A stretch of DNA of 64,000 nt from Lachnospiraceae bacterium (GTDB taxonomy: Bacteria; Bacillota; Clostridia; Lachnospirales; Lachnospiraceae): contig JAGAQU010000078.1 in NCBI GenBank assembly GCA_017622575.1, positions 1 through 64,000 of the forward strand. The letters are read 5' to 3'. Position numbers and translations under genes: made by a program. Positions within the stretch are counted from its first letter, which is position 1. Each line of letters begins with the position of its first letter. The notes under the pieces are model-generated. The model did no database searches, had not been told where the DNA came from, and worked only from the letters and a program-made list of their open reading frames with translations. Of this stretch, positions 45,812 through 55,562 are shown piece by piece.

Positions 45812-47146
45812 ATGACGGAAAATGTCAGGAAAAAGCTTGGAAAAGCATTAATAACATTTGTTGTTTTTATGATATTGTGCTATATGGTGCAAGGATTTTT
45901 TAAAAAGCTGGGTCAGGAACAGTCCGGGGAAAATGATCTTTTACAGTTGTTTTGTAATATTGCCGGCCGCCAGATGGAAAAAACTTTTTTGCTTCTGCCA
46001 TCCTATCTTGGCGGTGAGAATGATGGAGAGGAAAGAGAAGCCAATCTGTTTTCGAAGGTGCTTAAGGAAGAAATCCCTTTATATGGTTATCTGGAGGAAC
46101 AGACGCAGGAAAGAGAAACGGAAGATAAAATCCTTGCCCAGATCATAAAGCAGCAGGAGGGGACGGACGAGGATGTCAAAAACATAGATGAGAGCCGTCT
46201 TGATTATGATAAGGACGCGTTACATATTGAGAGCAGTATGCTTGAGGAAATGCAGAGAGAAAACAGCAGATATCTGGAAACGGGAGAGGAAGGAGAAAAA
46301 GGGAATATACAGGAAGAAAACACAGAGAATGCCACGGGAAATGAAACGATAGGACAGACAGAGTTTATCACACAGGAATATCCGGCGTATACTTATGACT
46401 GGTCGGAAGGGTGGGATTATGAGGAACTGGTTTCCAATTTCTATGCGGTGGACAATACCACATCCCTGAAGAAAGAATATCTGAATCTGGATGACCTCCT
46501 GTACAGGGATTTATCCGTAGATAAAAGTGCGGATGGTCCTCAGATACTGATCTATCATACCCATTCCCAGGAGGGCTTTGCCGACTCTGTCCCGGGAGAT
46601 CCTTCTACCACCATTGTGGGAGCAGGAGAAAAACTGGCCAACCTTTTGACGGAAAAGTACGGCTTTCAGGTGCTGCACCATACCGGGGAATATGATGTGG
46701 AGAACAGAGATTACGCCTACAATAATTCTCTTCCGGCTCTGGAAAAGATCCTCTCGGAGAATCCCACCATCGAGGTGGTGATCGATCTGCACAGAGACGA
46801 AATGAAGGAAGGAAAAAAGCTGGTCATAGACCTTCAGGGCAGACCCACAGCGAGATTTATGTTTTTTAACGGAATGAGCTATATCAGGGATAAAGGCGAT
46901 ATTTCCTATCTCGAGAATCCCTATATACAGGATAACCTGGCCTTTTCTTTCCAGACTCAGGTGGCGGCAAATGAGTATTATCCGGGAATCGCCCGGAAAA
47001 TATATCTGAAGGCATACCGCTATAATATGCATTTAAGGGCAAAGAGCATGTTGATTGAGCTGGGAGCACAGACCAATACCGTGGAGGAGGTCATGAATGC
47101 CTGCGATCCTCTCGCCCACATCATTTCCATTGTTTTAGGTAGGTAA
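45812..47146 (+). CDS. spoIIP: stage II sporulation protein P
   Basis: 444 aa. One N-terminal membrane helix (about 12-30), an acidic linker (about 60-200) and the C-terminal amidase domain (about 230-444) with ILIYHTHSQE and VVIDLHRDE, which carry zinc-binding histidines. SpoIIP degrades septal peptidoglycan during engulfment with SpoIID and SpoIIM. A sigma-E-like -10, CATATACT at 45782-45789, lies 22 bp before the ATG with GAATG about 16 bp upstream of it, but this is only suggestive. Confidence 0.93.
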   Translation: MTENVRKKLGKALITFVVFMILCYMVQGFFKKLGQEQSGENDLLQLFCNIAGRQMEKTFLLLPSYLGGENDGEEREANLFSKVLKEEIPLYGYLEEQTQERETEDKILAQIIKQQEGTDEDVKNIDESRLDYDKDALHIESSMLEEMQRENSRYLETGEEGEKGNIQEENTENATGNETIGQTEFITQEYPAYTYDWSEGWDYEELVSNFYAVDNTTSLKKEYLNLDDLLYRDLSVDKSADGPQILIYHTHSQEGFADSVPGDPSTTIVGAGEKLANLLTEKYGFQVLHHTGEYDVENRDYAYNNSLPALEKILSENPTIEVVIDLHRDEMKEGKKLVIDLQGRPTARFMFFNGMSYIRDKGDISYLENPYIQDNLAFSFQTQVAANEYYPGIARKIYLKAYRYNMHLRAKSMLIELGAQTNTVEEVMNACDPLAHIISIVLGR

Positions 47147-47213
47147 ATGTGATATGATAACGAAAGCAGAGTTTTCTTAAGGACTTTGCTTCATATGATA
47201 TTCGGAGGTACCT

Positions 47214-49028
47214 ATGGCACACATTGATCAGAGCAAAATCAGAAATTTCTGCATTGTAGCCCATATTGATCATGGAAAATCTACATTGGCAGACAGAATT
47301 ATAGAAAGAACGGGACTCCTTACCAGCAGGGAAATGCAGGCACAGGTCCTTGATAATATGGATCTGGAGCGGGAGAGGGGCATTACCATTAAGGCCCAGA
47401 CCGTCAGAACCATTTATAAAGCAAAGGACGGGGAAGAATATATTTTTAACCTGATCGACACACCGGGACATGTGGACTTCAACTATGAGGTCAGCAGAAG
47501 CCTTGCCGCCTGTGACGGCGCCATTCTGGTGGTGGATGCGGCCCAGGGAATTGAGGCACAGACCCTCGCCAACGTCTATCTGGCCCTGGATCATGATCTT
47601 GAGGTCTTTCCCGTAATCAACAAGATCGATCTGCCCAGCGCAGAGCCGGAGAGAGTAAAGGAAGAGATTGAGGATGTGATCGGACTGGAAGCGGAGGATG
47701 CGCCATTGATCTCCGCAAAGAACGGCATCGGTATCGATGATGTGTTGGAGGCGATTGTCCACAGGCTTCCTGCGCCTAAGGGCAATCCGGACAACCCGCT
47801 TCAGGCGCTTATTTTTGATTCCTTATATGATTCCTATAAGGGGGTAATCATATTCTGCCGTCTCATGGAGGGAAGAGTAGCCAAAGGGACAAGCATATGT
47901 ATGATGGCCACCGGCGCTGTGGCAGACGTGGTGGAAGTGGGATATTTCGGTGCGGGACAGTTTATTCCCTGCGAGGAGCTCTCCGCCGGTATGGTAGGCT
48001 ATATTACGGCATCCATCAAAAACGTGAAGGATACAGCCGTAGGAGATACGGTGACGGATAATAACCGACCTTGTAAGGAACCCCTTCCCGGATACAAAAA
48101 AGTAAATTCCATGGTGTATTGTGGTGTGTATCCCGCAGACAGCGCCAAATATCCGGATCTTCGGGATGCCCTTGAAAAACTGCAGCTAAACGATGCTTCC
48201 CTGAATTATGAACCGGAGACCTCCATAGCACTTGGCTTCGGCTTCCGATGTGGTTTCCTCGGACTTTTGCATCTGGAGATCATCCAGGAGAGACTGGAGA
48301 GAGAGTATAATCTGGATTTAGTCACGACCGCACCCGGTGTTATTTATAAAGTACACAAGACAAACGGCGAAGTGATCGAACTTACCAATCCCTCAAATCT
48401 CCCTGATCCCTCGGAGATCGAATATATGGAGGAACCGGTAGTCTCTGCGGAAATCATGGTGACCACGGAGTTTATCGGACCGATCATGGAGCTTTGCCAG
48501 GAGAGAAGAGGCAGATATCTTGGCATGGAATATATGGAAGCGACCAGAGCACTGCTGAAATATGAGCTTCCTTTGAATGAAATTATTTATGATTTCTTCG
48601 ATGCACTGAAATCACGTTCCAGAGGCTATGCTTCCTTTGACTATGAACTCAAAGGCTACGAGCAGTCTGAGCTTGTGAAGCTGGATATTCTGATCAACAA
48701 GGAAGAGGTGGATGCGCTTTCCTTTATCGTGCACAAGGATAATGCTTATGAGCGTGGCAGAAAGATGTGCGAGAAATTAAAAGAGGAGATACCGAGGCAT
48801 CTTTTTGAAATTCCCATTCAGGCAGCAGTGGGAGGCAAGGTGATCGCCAGAGAGACGGTAAAGGCCATGCGAAAGGATGTGCTTGCCAAGTGTTATGGCG
48901 GTGATATTACCCGTAAGAAGAAGCTTTTGGAAAAGCAGAAGGAAGGAAAGAAGCGTATGCGCCAGATCGGCAACGTGGAAATCCCTCAGAAAGCATTTAT
49001 GAGTGTGTTAAAGCTGGATGAAAACTGA
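47214..49028 (+). CDS. lepA: elongation factor 4 (LepA)
   Basis: 604 aa translational GTPase that acts on stalled or back-translocated ribosomes. G motifs are [17 protein letters not shown] and NKIDLP; the C-terminal domain with [16 protein letters not shown] is typical of LepA. The ribosome site is CGGAGG. Its end overlaps the hemW start by 11 bp. Confidence 0.97.
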   Translation: MAHIDQSKIRNFCIVAHIDHGKSTLADRIIERTGLLTSREMQAQVLDNMDLERERGITIKAQTVRTIYKAKDGEEYIFNLIDTPGHVDFNYEVSRSLAACDGAILVVDAAQGIEAQTLANVYLALDHDLEVFPVINKIDLPSAEPERVKEEIEDVIGLEAEDAPLISAKNGIGIDDVLEAIVHRLPAPKGNPDNPLQALIFDSLYDSYKGVIIFCRLMEGRVAKGTSICMMATGAVADVVEVGYFGAGQFIPCEELSAGMVGYITASIKNVKDTAVGDTVTDNNRPCKEPLPGYKKVNSMVYCGVYPADSAKYPDLRDALEKLQLNDASLNYEPETSIALGFGFRCGFLGLLHLEIIQERLEREYNLDLVTTAPGVIYKVHKTNGEVIELTNPSNLPDPSEIEYMEEPVVSAEIMVTTEFIGPIMELCQERRGRYLGMEYMEATRALLKYELPLNEIIYDFFDALKSRSRGYASFDYELKGYEQSELVKLDILINKEEVDALSFIVHKDNAYERGRKMCEKLKEEIPRHLFEIPIQAAVGGKVIARETVKAMRKDVLAKCYGGDITRKKKLLEKQKEGKKRMRQIGNVEIPQKAFMSVLKLDEN

Positions 49029-50178
49029 GAAAAGACCTTTAAGTATCTATGTGCATATTCCCTTTTGTGCAAGGAAGTGTCTGTACTGCGATTTCCTTTC
49101 AGCCCCCGCTGACGAGCAGACAAAGGAGAAATATGTGAGATGCCTGACGGAAGAGATCAGGCAAAACAGCACAGCATTCGGAGAGTATGAGGTGCAGACC
49201 GTTTTTTTCGGAGGTGGCACGCCATCTGTCCTTCCGGCAGAAAACATCGGAGATATCCTTAAGGAGATCAGGCAGGACTTTGTTTTGAATCCGGAGGCGG
49301 AGATCACCATAGAGGTAAATCCGGGCTCAGCCGATCTCAAGAAGCTGAGGACCTATAGAGATATGGGCATAAACAGGCTCAGCATCGGTCTGCAGTCCGC
49401 CATAGACGAAGAACTGAAAGCACTTGGCAGAATCCACAGTGCGGAAGATTTCTTTGAGACCTATAACAATGCTGTTAAATCAGGATTTAACAATATAAAC
49501 ATTGACTTGATGTCGGCAATTCCTGGCCAGACCATAGAAAGTTACAGGGAAACGCTGAAGAGAGTTCTTTCCTTAAACCCACTGCCGAAGCATATTTCGG
49601 CATACAGTCTCATCATTGAGGAGGGAACTCCTTTCTATGAGAATACACCGCCTCTTCCGGACGAGGATACCGATCGGGAATTATATAAAATAACAAACGA
49701 TATCCTAAAGGTAGCGGGCTATCACCGATATGAAATCTCGAATTATGCCATGAAAGGATATGAGTGCAGGCATAATAAGGTTTATTGGAAACGGGGAGAA
49801 TATCTGGGATTTGGAATCGGAGCAGCCTCCCTCATAAAAAATGTAAGATTTTCCAATATCCGTGATATCAGTGAATATATGGAGACTTTGGACTATTCGA
49901 AGATCAGAACAGACAGACAGGAACTCTCTGTGGAAGAACAGATGGAAGAGTTTATGTTCCTTGGACTGCGTCTTATTCGCGGCATCCTTTTCCGGGAATT
50001 CGAGGAAAACTTCGGAAAATCTGTTGAGGAGGTATATCCCAGAGTGATCGGAAAACTGAAAGAACAGGGGCTGTTGACAGAGATATGTGATGAGCAGGGC
50101 AATCGGACAGGAATCTGCCTGACACAGTTCGGACTTGACGTCAGTAACCGGGTAATGGCAGAATTCCTGCTTACCTAA
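49018..50178 (+). CDS. hemW: radical SAM heme chaperone HemW-like
   Basis: 386 aa. The radical SAM motif CARKCLYC gives CX3CX2C near residue 17, with HIPFC ahead of it; FFGGGTPS and [10 protein letters not shown] follow. It is the HemW branch (formerly called oxygen-independent coproporphyrinogen oxidase-like), which hands heme to proteins, and lies directly after lepA as in Bacillus and clostridia. The start lies within the last codons of lepA. Confidence 0.92.
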   Translation: MKTEKRPLSIYVHIPFCARKCLYCDFLSAPADEQTKEKYVRCLTEEIRQNSTAFGEYEVQTVFFGGGTPSVLPAENIGDILKEIRQDFVLNPEAEITIEVNPGSADLKKLRTYRDMGINRLSIGLQSAIDEELKALGRIHSAEDFFETYNNAVKSGFNNINIDLMSAIPGQTIESYRETLKRVLSLNPLPKHISAYSLIIEEGTPFYENTPPLPDEDTDRELYKITNDILKVAGYHRYEISNYAMKGYECRHNKVYWKRGEYLGFGIGAASLIKNVRFSNIRDISEYMETLDYSKIRTDRQELSVEEQMEEFMFLGLRLIRGILFREFEENFGKSVEEVYPRVIGKLKEQGLLTEICDEQGNRTGICLTQFGLDVSNRVMAEFLLT

Positions 50179-50243
50179 AAGGGAAAAGTCGGAAACGGTT
50201 GCAGAGAAGACATTAAATTTGTATAATTAGTTTTGTGGAAAGG

Positions 50244-50272
50244 CACTTGCAGCTCTCCCGGGTCATAGAATA
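50244..50272 (+). promoter_or_regulatory. sigma-K-like promoter of sigK
   Basis: CAC at 50244-50246, a 17-bp spacer and CATAGAATA at 50264-50272 fit the sigma-K consensus (mAC, 16-17 bp, CATAnnnTA). It lies 26 bp before the TTG start at 50299 and would give autoregulation. Confidence 0.6.
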
Positions 50273-50298
50273 TTAAAAATGACTTTGGGGGCGCGCTT

Positions 50299-50940
50299 TT
50301 GAAAACTTTCAGTCAACCGCTGTCGGCTTTGGAAGAAGCCTACTATCTGCAGCTGCTAAAGGAAGGAAACAGCGAGGAAGCAAGACAGGCAAAGAATATT
50401 CTGATAGAGCGGAACTTGCGCCTGGTGGCCCACATTGCCAAAAAATATCAGAACGTGGACGAAGATATGGAGGATCTGATCTCTATCGGAACCATCGGTC
50501 TTATCAAGGCCATATCTTCTTTTGATGCAGTTCGCGGAAAGCTGAGTACGTATGCTTCCCGGTGCATTGATAATGAATTGCTCATGTTGTTGCGTTCCCG
50601 AAAGAAAAATGCAAGAGAAGTATCTCTGTATGAACCGATCGGAACAGATAAAGAGGGAAATGAGATCAATCTGCTTGATATTATAGAACAGGAACAGACA
50701 GATGTGGTGGAGCAGCTTGACCTCAAAGAAAATACAAAGAAGCTGCAATGTCTGTTAAATGAAGTTTTAAATGACAGGGAGCGGGAGATTATTTTTCTGC
50801 GTTATGGACTTTTGACAGGAAAAGAAGTGACTCAGAGAGAAATCGGGGAAGCACTTCACATTTCCAGAAGTTATGTGTCACGAATAGAAAAACGAGCGTT
50901 ATTAAAATTGCGGGAAGGGTTTGAAAATGGCAACAATTAG
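50299..50940 (+). CDS. sigK: sporulation sigma factor SigK
   Basis: 213 aa, TTG start after GGGGGC. Region 2 is NLRLVAHIAKKYQN with DLISIGTIGLIKAISSFD, and region 4 is TQREIGEALHISRSYVSRIEKRALLKL. Sequence order and length fit SigK, the late mother-cell sigma factor. The protein begins about 10 residues before the core and lacks the membrane pro-sequence of Bacillus pro-sigma-K, as in some clostridia, so proteolytic activation is not expected. No skin element interrupts it. A TTG upstream has a stop in the other frames. pilT starts inside its last codons. Confidence 0.88.
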   Translation: MKTFSQPLSALEEAYYLQLLKEGNSEEARQAKNILIERNLRLVAHIAKKYQNVDEDMEDLISIGTIGLIKAISSFDAVRGKLSTYASRCIDNELLMLLRSRKKNAREVSLYEPIGTDKEGNEINLLDIIEQEQTDVVEQLDLKENTKKLQCLLNEVLNDREREIIFLRYGLLTGKEVTQREIGEALHISRSYVSRIEKRALLKLREGFENGNN

Positions 50941-51982
50941 AGAGATGCTTGCAACAGCAAAAGATGCCGGCGCATCGGACTTACATATCACGGTCGGTGT
51001 GCCGCCTAAGATGAGAGTGAACGGACAGCTCCTTACCATGGATTATCCGAGAATGCTTCCTCCCGATACGGAGAAGCTTCTTGATGAGATCATGGATGAA
51101 AAGCAAAGGGCACGCTTCGAGGAAAAGGGAGAGCATGATATGTCATTTTCCATCCCGGAGCTTGGAAGATATCGTGTAAATGCTTATAAGCAGAGAGGTT
51201 CTGTGGCGATTGCACTGCGACTTGTGGGCACAGAGGTGCCTTCACCCGAAAAGCTGGGAGTACCCTCGTCGGTAATTGACCTTTATCAGAGGAAAAGAGG
51301 GCTGGTGCTGGTAACAGGACCTACCGGAAGCGGTAAGTCCACCACACTGGCTGCCATCATCGATAAGATCAACAATAACAGGGAATGTCACGTGATCACG
51401 CTGGAAGACCCTATCGAGTATCTTCACAGGCACAAGAAGTCCATGGTAAATCAAAGGGAGATCGGTCTGGATTCTCAAAGCTATGCCAATGCCTTAAGGG
51501 CAGCCCTTCGTGAAGATCCTGATGTCATTCTGGTAGGAGAGATGCGTGACTTTGAAACTATCAGCGTAGCCATTACAGCGGCAGAAACAGGTCATCTTGT
51601 TCTTTCCACCCTGCATACCATCGGTGCTGCGAGTACGGTGGACCGTGTCATTGATGTCTTCCCGCCTCACCAGCAACAGCAGATCAGAGTACAGCTTGCA
51701 AATGTGCTTGAGGCTGTTATTTCCCAACAGCTGATTCCCAGATCGGACGGGCTTGGGCGTGTGGCAGCCTTTGAGGTACTTCACGCAAATCATGCGGTGA
51801 GAAATCTGATCCGTGAAGGAAAGTCGCATCAGCTTATGAGTGTTATGCAGACCAACAGAAAAGCGGGTATGATCGGTATGGATGAGGCAATCCAGCAGCT
51901 CTATTATGACGGAAAGATCGACAGGGAGATGGCAATTCAGTTTGCGCAGGATCCGGACGGAATGGAAAACAAGCTTTTCTGA
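50927..51982 (+). CDS. pilT: type IV pilus retraction ATPase PilT
   Basis: 351 aa from the ATG at 50927, behind GGAAGGG. It has the PilT N-terminal IREMLATAKDAGASDLHITVG, Walker A GPTGSGKSTT, an Asp box, Walker B (VILVGEMRD) and a His box (LSTLHT). It powers pilus retraction. It overlaps sigK by 14 bp, away from the pilB-pilC cluster, so it may be read from the sigK promoter. A terminator follows at 52033. Confidence 0.93.
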   Translation: MATIREMLATAKDAGASDLHITVGVPPKMRVNGQLLTMDYPRMLPPDTEKLLDEIMDEKQRARFEEKGEHDMSFSIPELGRYRVNAYKQRGSVAIALRLVGTEVPSPEKLGVPSSVIDLYQRKRGLVLVTGPTGSGKSTTLAAIIDKINNNRECHVITLEDPIEYLHRHKKSMVNQREIGLDSQSYANALRAALREDPDVILVGEMRDFETISVAITAAETGHLVLSTLHTIGAASTVDRVIDVFPPHQQQQIRVQLANVLEAVISQQLIPRSDGLGRVAAFEVLHANHAVRNLIREGKSHQLMSVMQTNRKAGMIGMDEAIQQLYYDGKIDREMAIQFAQDPDGMENKLF

Positions 51983-52032
51983 TTTTTAATAAATTCTTTA
52001 TAAAAATATTATTGATTTTATCATGTCAATCA

Positions 52033-52084
52033 GATACAGTGAAAATAATCCATACAGTGATGATTTTTACTGTATCTTTTTTTA
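52033..52084 (+). terminator. terminator after pilT
   Basis: GATACAGTGAAAAT (52033-52046) pairs with ATTTTTACTGTATC (52063-52076) with one G-T pair, followed by TTTTTTT. Confidence 0.85.
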
Positions 52085-52201
52085 GAAATGCGATGCATTT
52101 TCAATTTGGCGGTGAACAGCCGTCACAAATGTTCAAATATCTGAATATTATCCAACAATAGTAAACAACAATTTCAAAAAAGGTAAAAGGGGAGGGATTA
52201 T

Positions 52202-53746
52202 TTGTACAGTACAATTTTATCAGGGGCCATTTATGGCATGGAAAGCTATCTTGTGCAGGTGGAGGTGGACATGTCGCCGGGACTGCCCTGCTTTTGCATG
52301 GTGGGAAGCCTGTCGGGAGAAGTGAAGGAATCGGGAGAACGGGTCAGAGTTGCCTTAAAAAATATGGGCATTCATCTTCCACCAGTGCATATTGCGGTGA
52401 ATCTTTCACCGGCAGATATCAGAAAGGAAGGAACAGCCTTTGATCTTCCCATTGCAGTGGGCGTGCTGGTATCCATGGAACAGCTGAAAAAGGAGGAGAC
52501 GGAAGGAATCCTTTTTATCGGAGAACTGGGACTTAACGGGGAGATCAGACCTGTGAAAGGTGTTCTTCCCATAGTAAGGGCGGCCTGTGAGAACGGAATC
52601 AGAAAATGCCTGGTTCCAAAGGAAAATGAGCGGGAAGCCGGTATGATCAACAAAATGGAGGTGCTGGCAGCTTCTCATTTACAGCAGGTCATTGAATATC
52701 TGAAAGCAGGCCCGGACAAAAAGAACCGGGTTTTGTCACCCTATCAGAAGAAGGAAAGAGAAAAAGAGGAGGGATACAGTCCCGATTTCGCAGATATTAT
52801 CGGTCAGGAAAGCGCAAAAAGAGCAGCGGTCATTGCCGCTTCCGGTTTCCACAATATGCTGATCATGGGACCGCCCGGTTCGGGAAAGACCATGATCGCC
52901 AAGAGAATGCCATCTATTCTGCCTCCCTTGTCTGAGGAGGAAAGTCTTGAAGTAGCATCTGTTTACAGCATTGCAGGTATGCTGGATGAGAAAAATCCTG
53001 TCACAAGAAAACGTCCTTTTTTGAATCCCCATCACACGATTTCACCGTATGCCCTGACGGGAGGCGGCAAGAGACCCAAGCCGGGCATCATCAGCCTTTC
53101 CCACAGGGGCGTATTGTTTCTTGATGAACTGCCCGAGTTTAAGCGTCAGACCCTGGATATCCTGCGTCAGCCTCTGGAAGATAAGAAAGTGCAGATTGCC
53201 CGTACATACGGCACTTTTTCCTATCCTGCCGATTTCATGCTGATCGGGGCCATGAACCCCTGTCCCTGCGGGTATTATCCGGACAGAAACAAATGCCGCT
53301 GCACACCCTATGAGATCCATAGCTATATTTCCCATCTGTCGGGGCCCATTCTTGACAGGATCGATATCTGTGTGGAAGCACCCAAAATAGAGATTGGGAG
53401 GCTGCAGAGCGGAGAAAAAGGGGTAAACAGCAGGAGCCTCAGGGAAAAAGTAATGGCGGCAAGAAGACGCCAGAAAGAGCGGTATGAGGGAACCTCCTTC
53501 CGGTTCAATGCGGATCTCGGACCGGGCGACATGGAGAAATATTGTCCTCTTGGAACGGAAGAAAAGAAAATGATGGAGACCATGTTTCAGTCTCTTGATC
53601 TGAGCGCAAGGGCTTACCATAAAGTGATCAAGGTGGCAAGGACCATTGCGGATGTGGAGAGCAGCCGGGAGATTAAAGAGGAGCATCTGGCAGAGGCGGT
53701 ATGCTATTACCGTGCAGGAGAGAAGGTGTTTGACGGTGGAAGATAG
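52202..53746 (+). CDS. ComM/YifB-family Mg-chelatase-like AAA ATPase
   Basis: 514 aa, TTG start behind GGGGAGGG. The N-terminal Lon-like domain (about 1-170) is followed by the Mg-chelatase AAA core with Walker A GPPGSGKTM, Walker B LFLDELPEF and the Cys-rich MNPCPCGYYPDRN motif. Homologue ComM promotes branch migration during natural transformation. It is followed, with overlap, by dprA, which supports a competence role. Confidence 0.92.
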   Translation: MYSTILSGAIYGMESYLVQVEVDMSPGLPCFCMVGSLSGEVKESGERVRVALKNMGIHLPPVHIAVNLSPADIRKEGTAFDLPIAVGVLVSMEQLKKEETEGILFIGELGLNGEIRPVKGVLPIVRAACENGIRKCLVPKENEREAGMINKMEVLAASHLQQVIEYLKAGPDKKNRVLSPYQKKEREKEEGYSPDFADIIGQESAKRAAVIAASGFHNMLIMGPPGSGKTMIAKRMPSILPPLSEEESLEVASVYSIAGMLDEKNPVTRKRPFLNPHHTISPYALTGGGKRPKPGIISLSHRGVLFLDELPEFKRQTLDILRQPLEDKKVQIARTYGTFSYPADFMLIGAMNPCPCGYYPDRNKCRCTPYEIHSYISHLSGPILDRIDICVEAPKIEIGRLQSGEKGVNSRSLREKVMAARRRQKERYEGTSFRFNADLGPGDMEKYCPLGTEEKKMMETMFQSLDLSARAYHKVIKVARTIADVESSREIKEEHLAEAVCYYRAGEKVFDGGR

Positions 53747-54908
53747 GGAAAATGCATACAGATACTGGCTCCACAATGTGCCGGAACTGGGGGAGAGGGC
53801 AGCCGCACGCTTGGTGGAAGTGTACGGAAGTGCAAGAGCCATATATGAAACGCCACAGAAGGAGATTGAAGAGATACTTTTAAAGAGCGGATGGCGTCAG
53901 AAGGTCGTGGAAAAGAAAATGCAGGCATATACAGGCTTTTATGGGAACTGGAAAGTAAAAGAAAACTATGAGAAGATGCTGGATCAGGGGATTAAAATGA
54001 TCGGAATCTGGGAGGACGGGTATCCGAAGAGATTAAAGAAGCTCCACAGTCCTCCCATGATCTTGTATTATCTGGGCAGCCTTCCGGCAGAAACAGACTG
54101 CGCCGTTGCGCTGATCGGTGCCAGAGAATGCTCTGAGTATGGTGTGTATATGGCAAAAGCTTTCGGAGAGCGGCTGGGAAGAGAGGGGATCAGTATTATC
54201 AGCGGGATGGCAAGAGGAATTGACGGAATCGGTCAGTTGGCAGCCTGCCGGTCCGGCGGACACACTTATGCTGTTCTCGGCTGTGGCGTTGACATCTGTT
54301 ATCCGGCTTCCAACAGAGAGCTTTATGAAGCTGCCCGGGAAAGAGGAGGGATTCTTTCTCCCTTTCCACCGGGAACAGAGCCAAAGAAGCAGTTGTTCCC
54401 TTACAGGAACAGCATCGTGGCAGGCTTATCGGACGCTGTGCTTGTGGTGGAAGCAAGGCAGAAAAGTGGTACATGGATCACGGTGGACATGGCACTGGAA
54501 CAGGGAAAAGACGTGTATGCGGTGCCGGGACGGCTTACAGACCGGCTCAGCGACGGCTGTAATCTGCTGATCAGACAGGGGGCGGGAATTGCGTTGACTC
54601 CCGAGGATATTGCAGCGGAGCTGTTTATGCTGAAAAACAGACAGGGGGAAAAGAAGGAACAGGGAGAAAATGCGTCTTCAAGAGATGGGAAGGAAAAAGT
54701 CGGTGTGAGTGAAAGAGAGGGACAGGATGAGGAATTATCTCAATTTCTTGACCTGACACCAAAGCCAGCGGATGCAATCCTTGAAAAAATAAGGGAAGCG
54801 GGTATGGAGATGACACTTCCCCAGCTTTTGTTTGAATTGGTCAGGATGTGCATGGAGGGAAAGGCAGTGCAGACAGGAGGGAATTATTTCTCGAAGAAGA
54901 TGAGTTGA
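53736..54908 (+). CDS. dprA: DNA-processing protein DprA
   Basis: 390 aa from the GTG at 53736, which lies inside the end of the comM-like gene; TTG 53730 is an alternative. N-terminal helix-hairpin-helix region (about 1-70), Rossmann fold with SGMARGIDG and the FPYRNSIVAGLSD, ARQKSGTWITVDMALEQG motifs, a charged linker (about 305-340) and a C-terminal winged helix (about 340-390). DprA loads RecA on incoming single-stranded DNA. Together with comM and the pilus genes it suggests that natural transformation may be possible. Confidence 0.93.
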   Translation: MEDRENAYRYWLHNVPELGERAAARLVEVYGSARAIYETPQKEIEEILLKSGWRQKVVEKKMQAYTGFYGNWKVKENYEKMLDQGIKMIGIWEDGYPKRLKKLHSPPMILYYLGSLPAETDCAVALIGARECSEYGVYMAKAFGERLGREGISIISGMARGIDGIGQLAACRSGGHTYAVLGCGVDICYPASNRELYEAARERGGILSPFPPGTEPKKQLFPYRNSIVAGLSDAVLVVEARQKSGTWITVDMALEQGKDVYAVPGRLTDRLSDGCNLLIRQGAGIALTPEDIAAELFMLKNRQGEKKEQGENASSRDGKEKVGVSEREGQDEELSQFLDLTPKPADAILEKIREAGMEMTLPQLLFELVRMCMEGKAVQTGGNYFSKKMS

Positions 54909-54939
54909 GAAGTTTGTATTTGCTTCCACAATATATAAG

Positions 54940-54998
54940 GATCAATCAATGGCTCATGTGCACTATGCGCTTCAATGAGCCTCAAATCGCCATGAATT
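54940..54998 (+). repeat. internally deleted nested-palindrome repeat copy
   Basis: GGCTCAT (54951-54957) / ATGAGCC (54975-54981) with the loop GTGCACTATGCGCTTCA, followed by AAATCGCC, matches the repeats at 58851 and 59996 but lacks the second hairpin. It lies 31 bp after dprA. Confidence 0.7.
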
Positions 54999-55115
54999 AT
55001 CAAAATAACGTTTATAAATACAAAAAATATAGATGGAAAAAGAAGAAAAAAGGTGATAAGATATAACAAAAAGTATACTTTGTAAAAACTGATATTGGGG
55101 GGGAGGGAAAATTTT

Positions 55116-55367
55116 ATGGAAGTACAGGAAAATATGTCGACAATAGAAAGATTGCTTATTAAGAAAACAGAGAATAGGTTGAAAAGATTAGAAAACAGGA
55201 TGGCCATAATAGAAAAAATTGGACAAGATATATTCTGGAGACTGGATAGGCTTGAAGAGAACTATCTGTCAATGGTAGATGAAAAGGTAATCGCTCCTGC
55301 AAAGGTGGAAGCTATGAAAGAGGATATTTCTATTATGAAAAGTATGATTATCAGTCATTTTAATTAA
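55116..55367 (+). CDS. small coiled-coil protein of unknown function
   Basis: 83 aa from the ATG at 55116, which has GGGGGAGGG upstream. The sequence is charged and helical, with heptad-like Leu/Ile spacing (about residues 10-55), and has no membrane segment. Codon use is AT-rich, unlike dprA and pilB on each side. No family is recognised. It lies between dprA and pilB. Confidence 0.65.
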   Translation: MEVQENMSTIERLLIKKTENRLKRLENRMAIIEKIGQDIFWRLDRLEENYLSMVDEKVIAPAKVEAMKEDISIMKSMIISHFN

Positions 55368-55562
55368 TTTATCCATAATTTGCGAGCGATTCAAAGAGGA
55401 TTTGCTTATATACTGCTATCTTTTGCCGCCTAATTATTTTGTGATTATACATTTTTTAAACTGAATTTTTGAGTGATAGTATTTGCATATTTTGTCGAAA
55501 AATAGTAAAATTAATAATCAGATATACTATTGCAGAAAAAGCAGATTTCAGAGGACAGAAAT

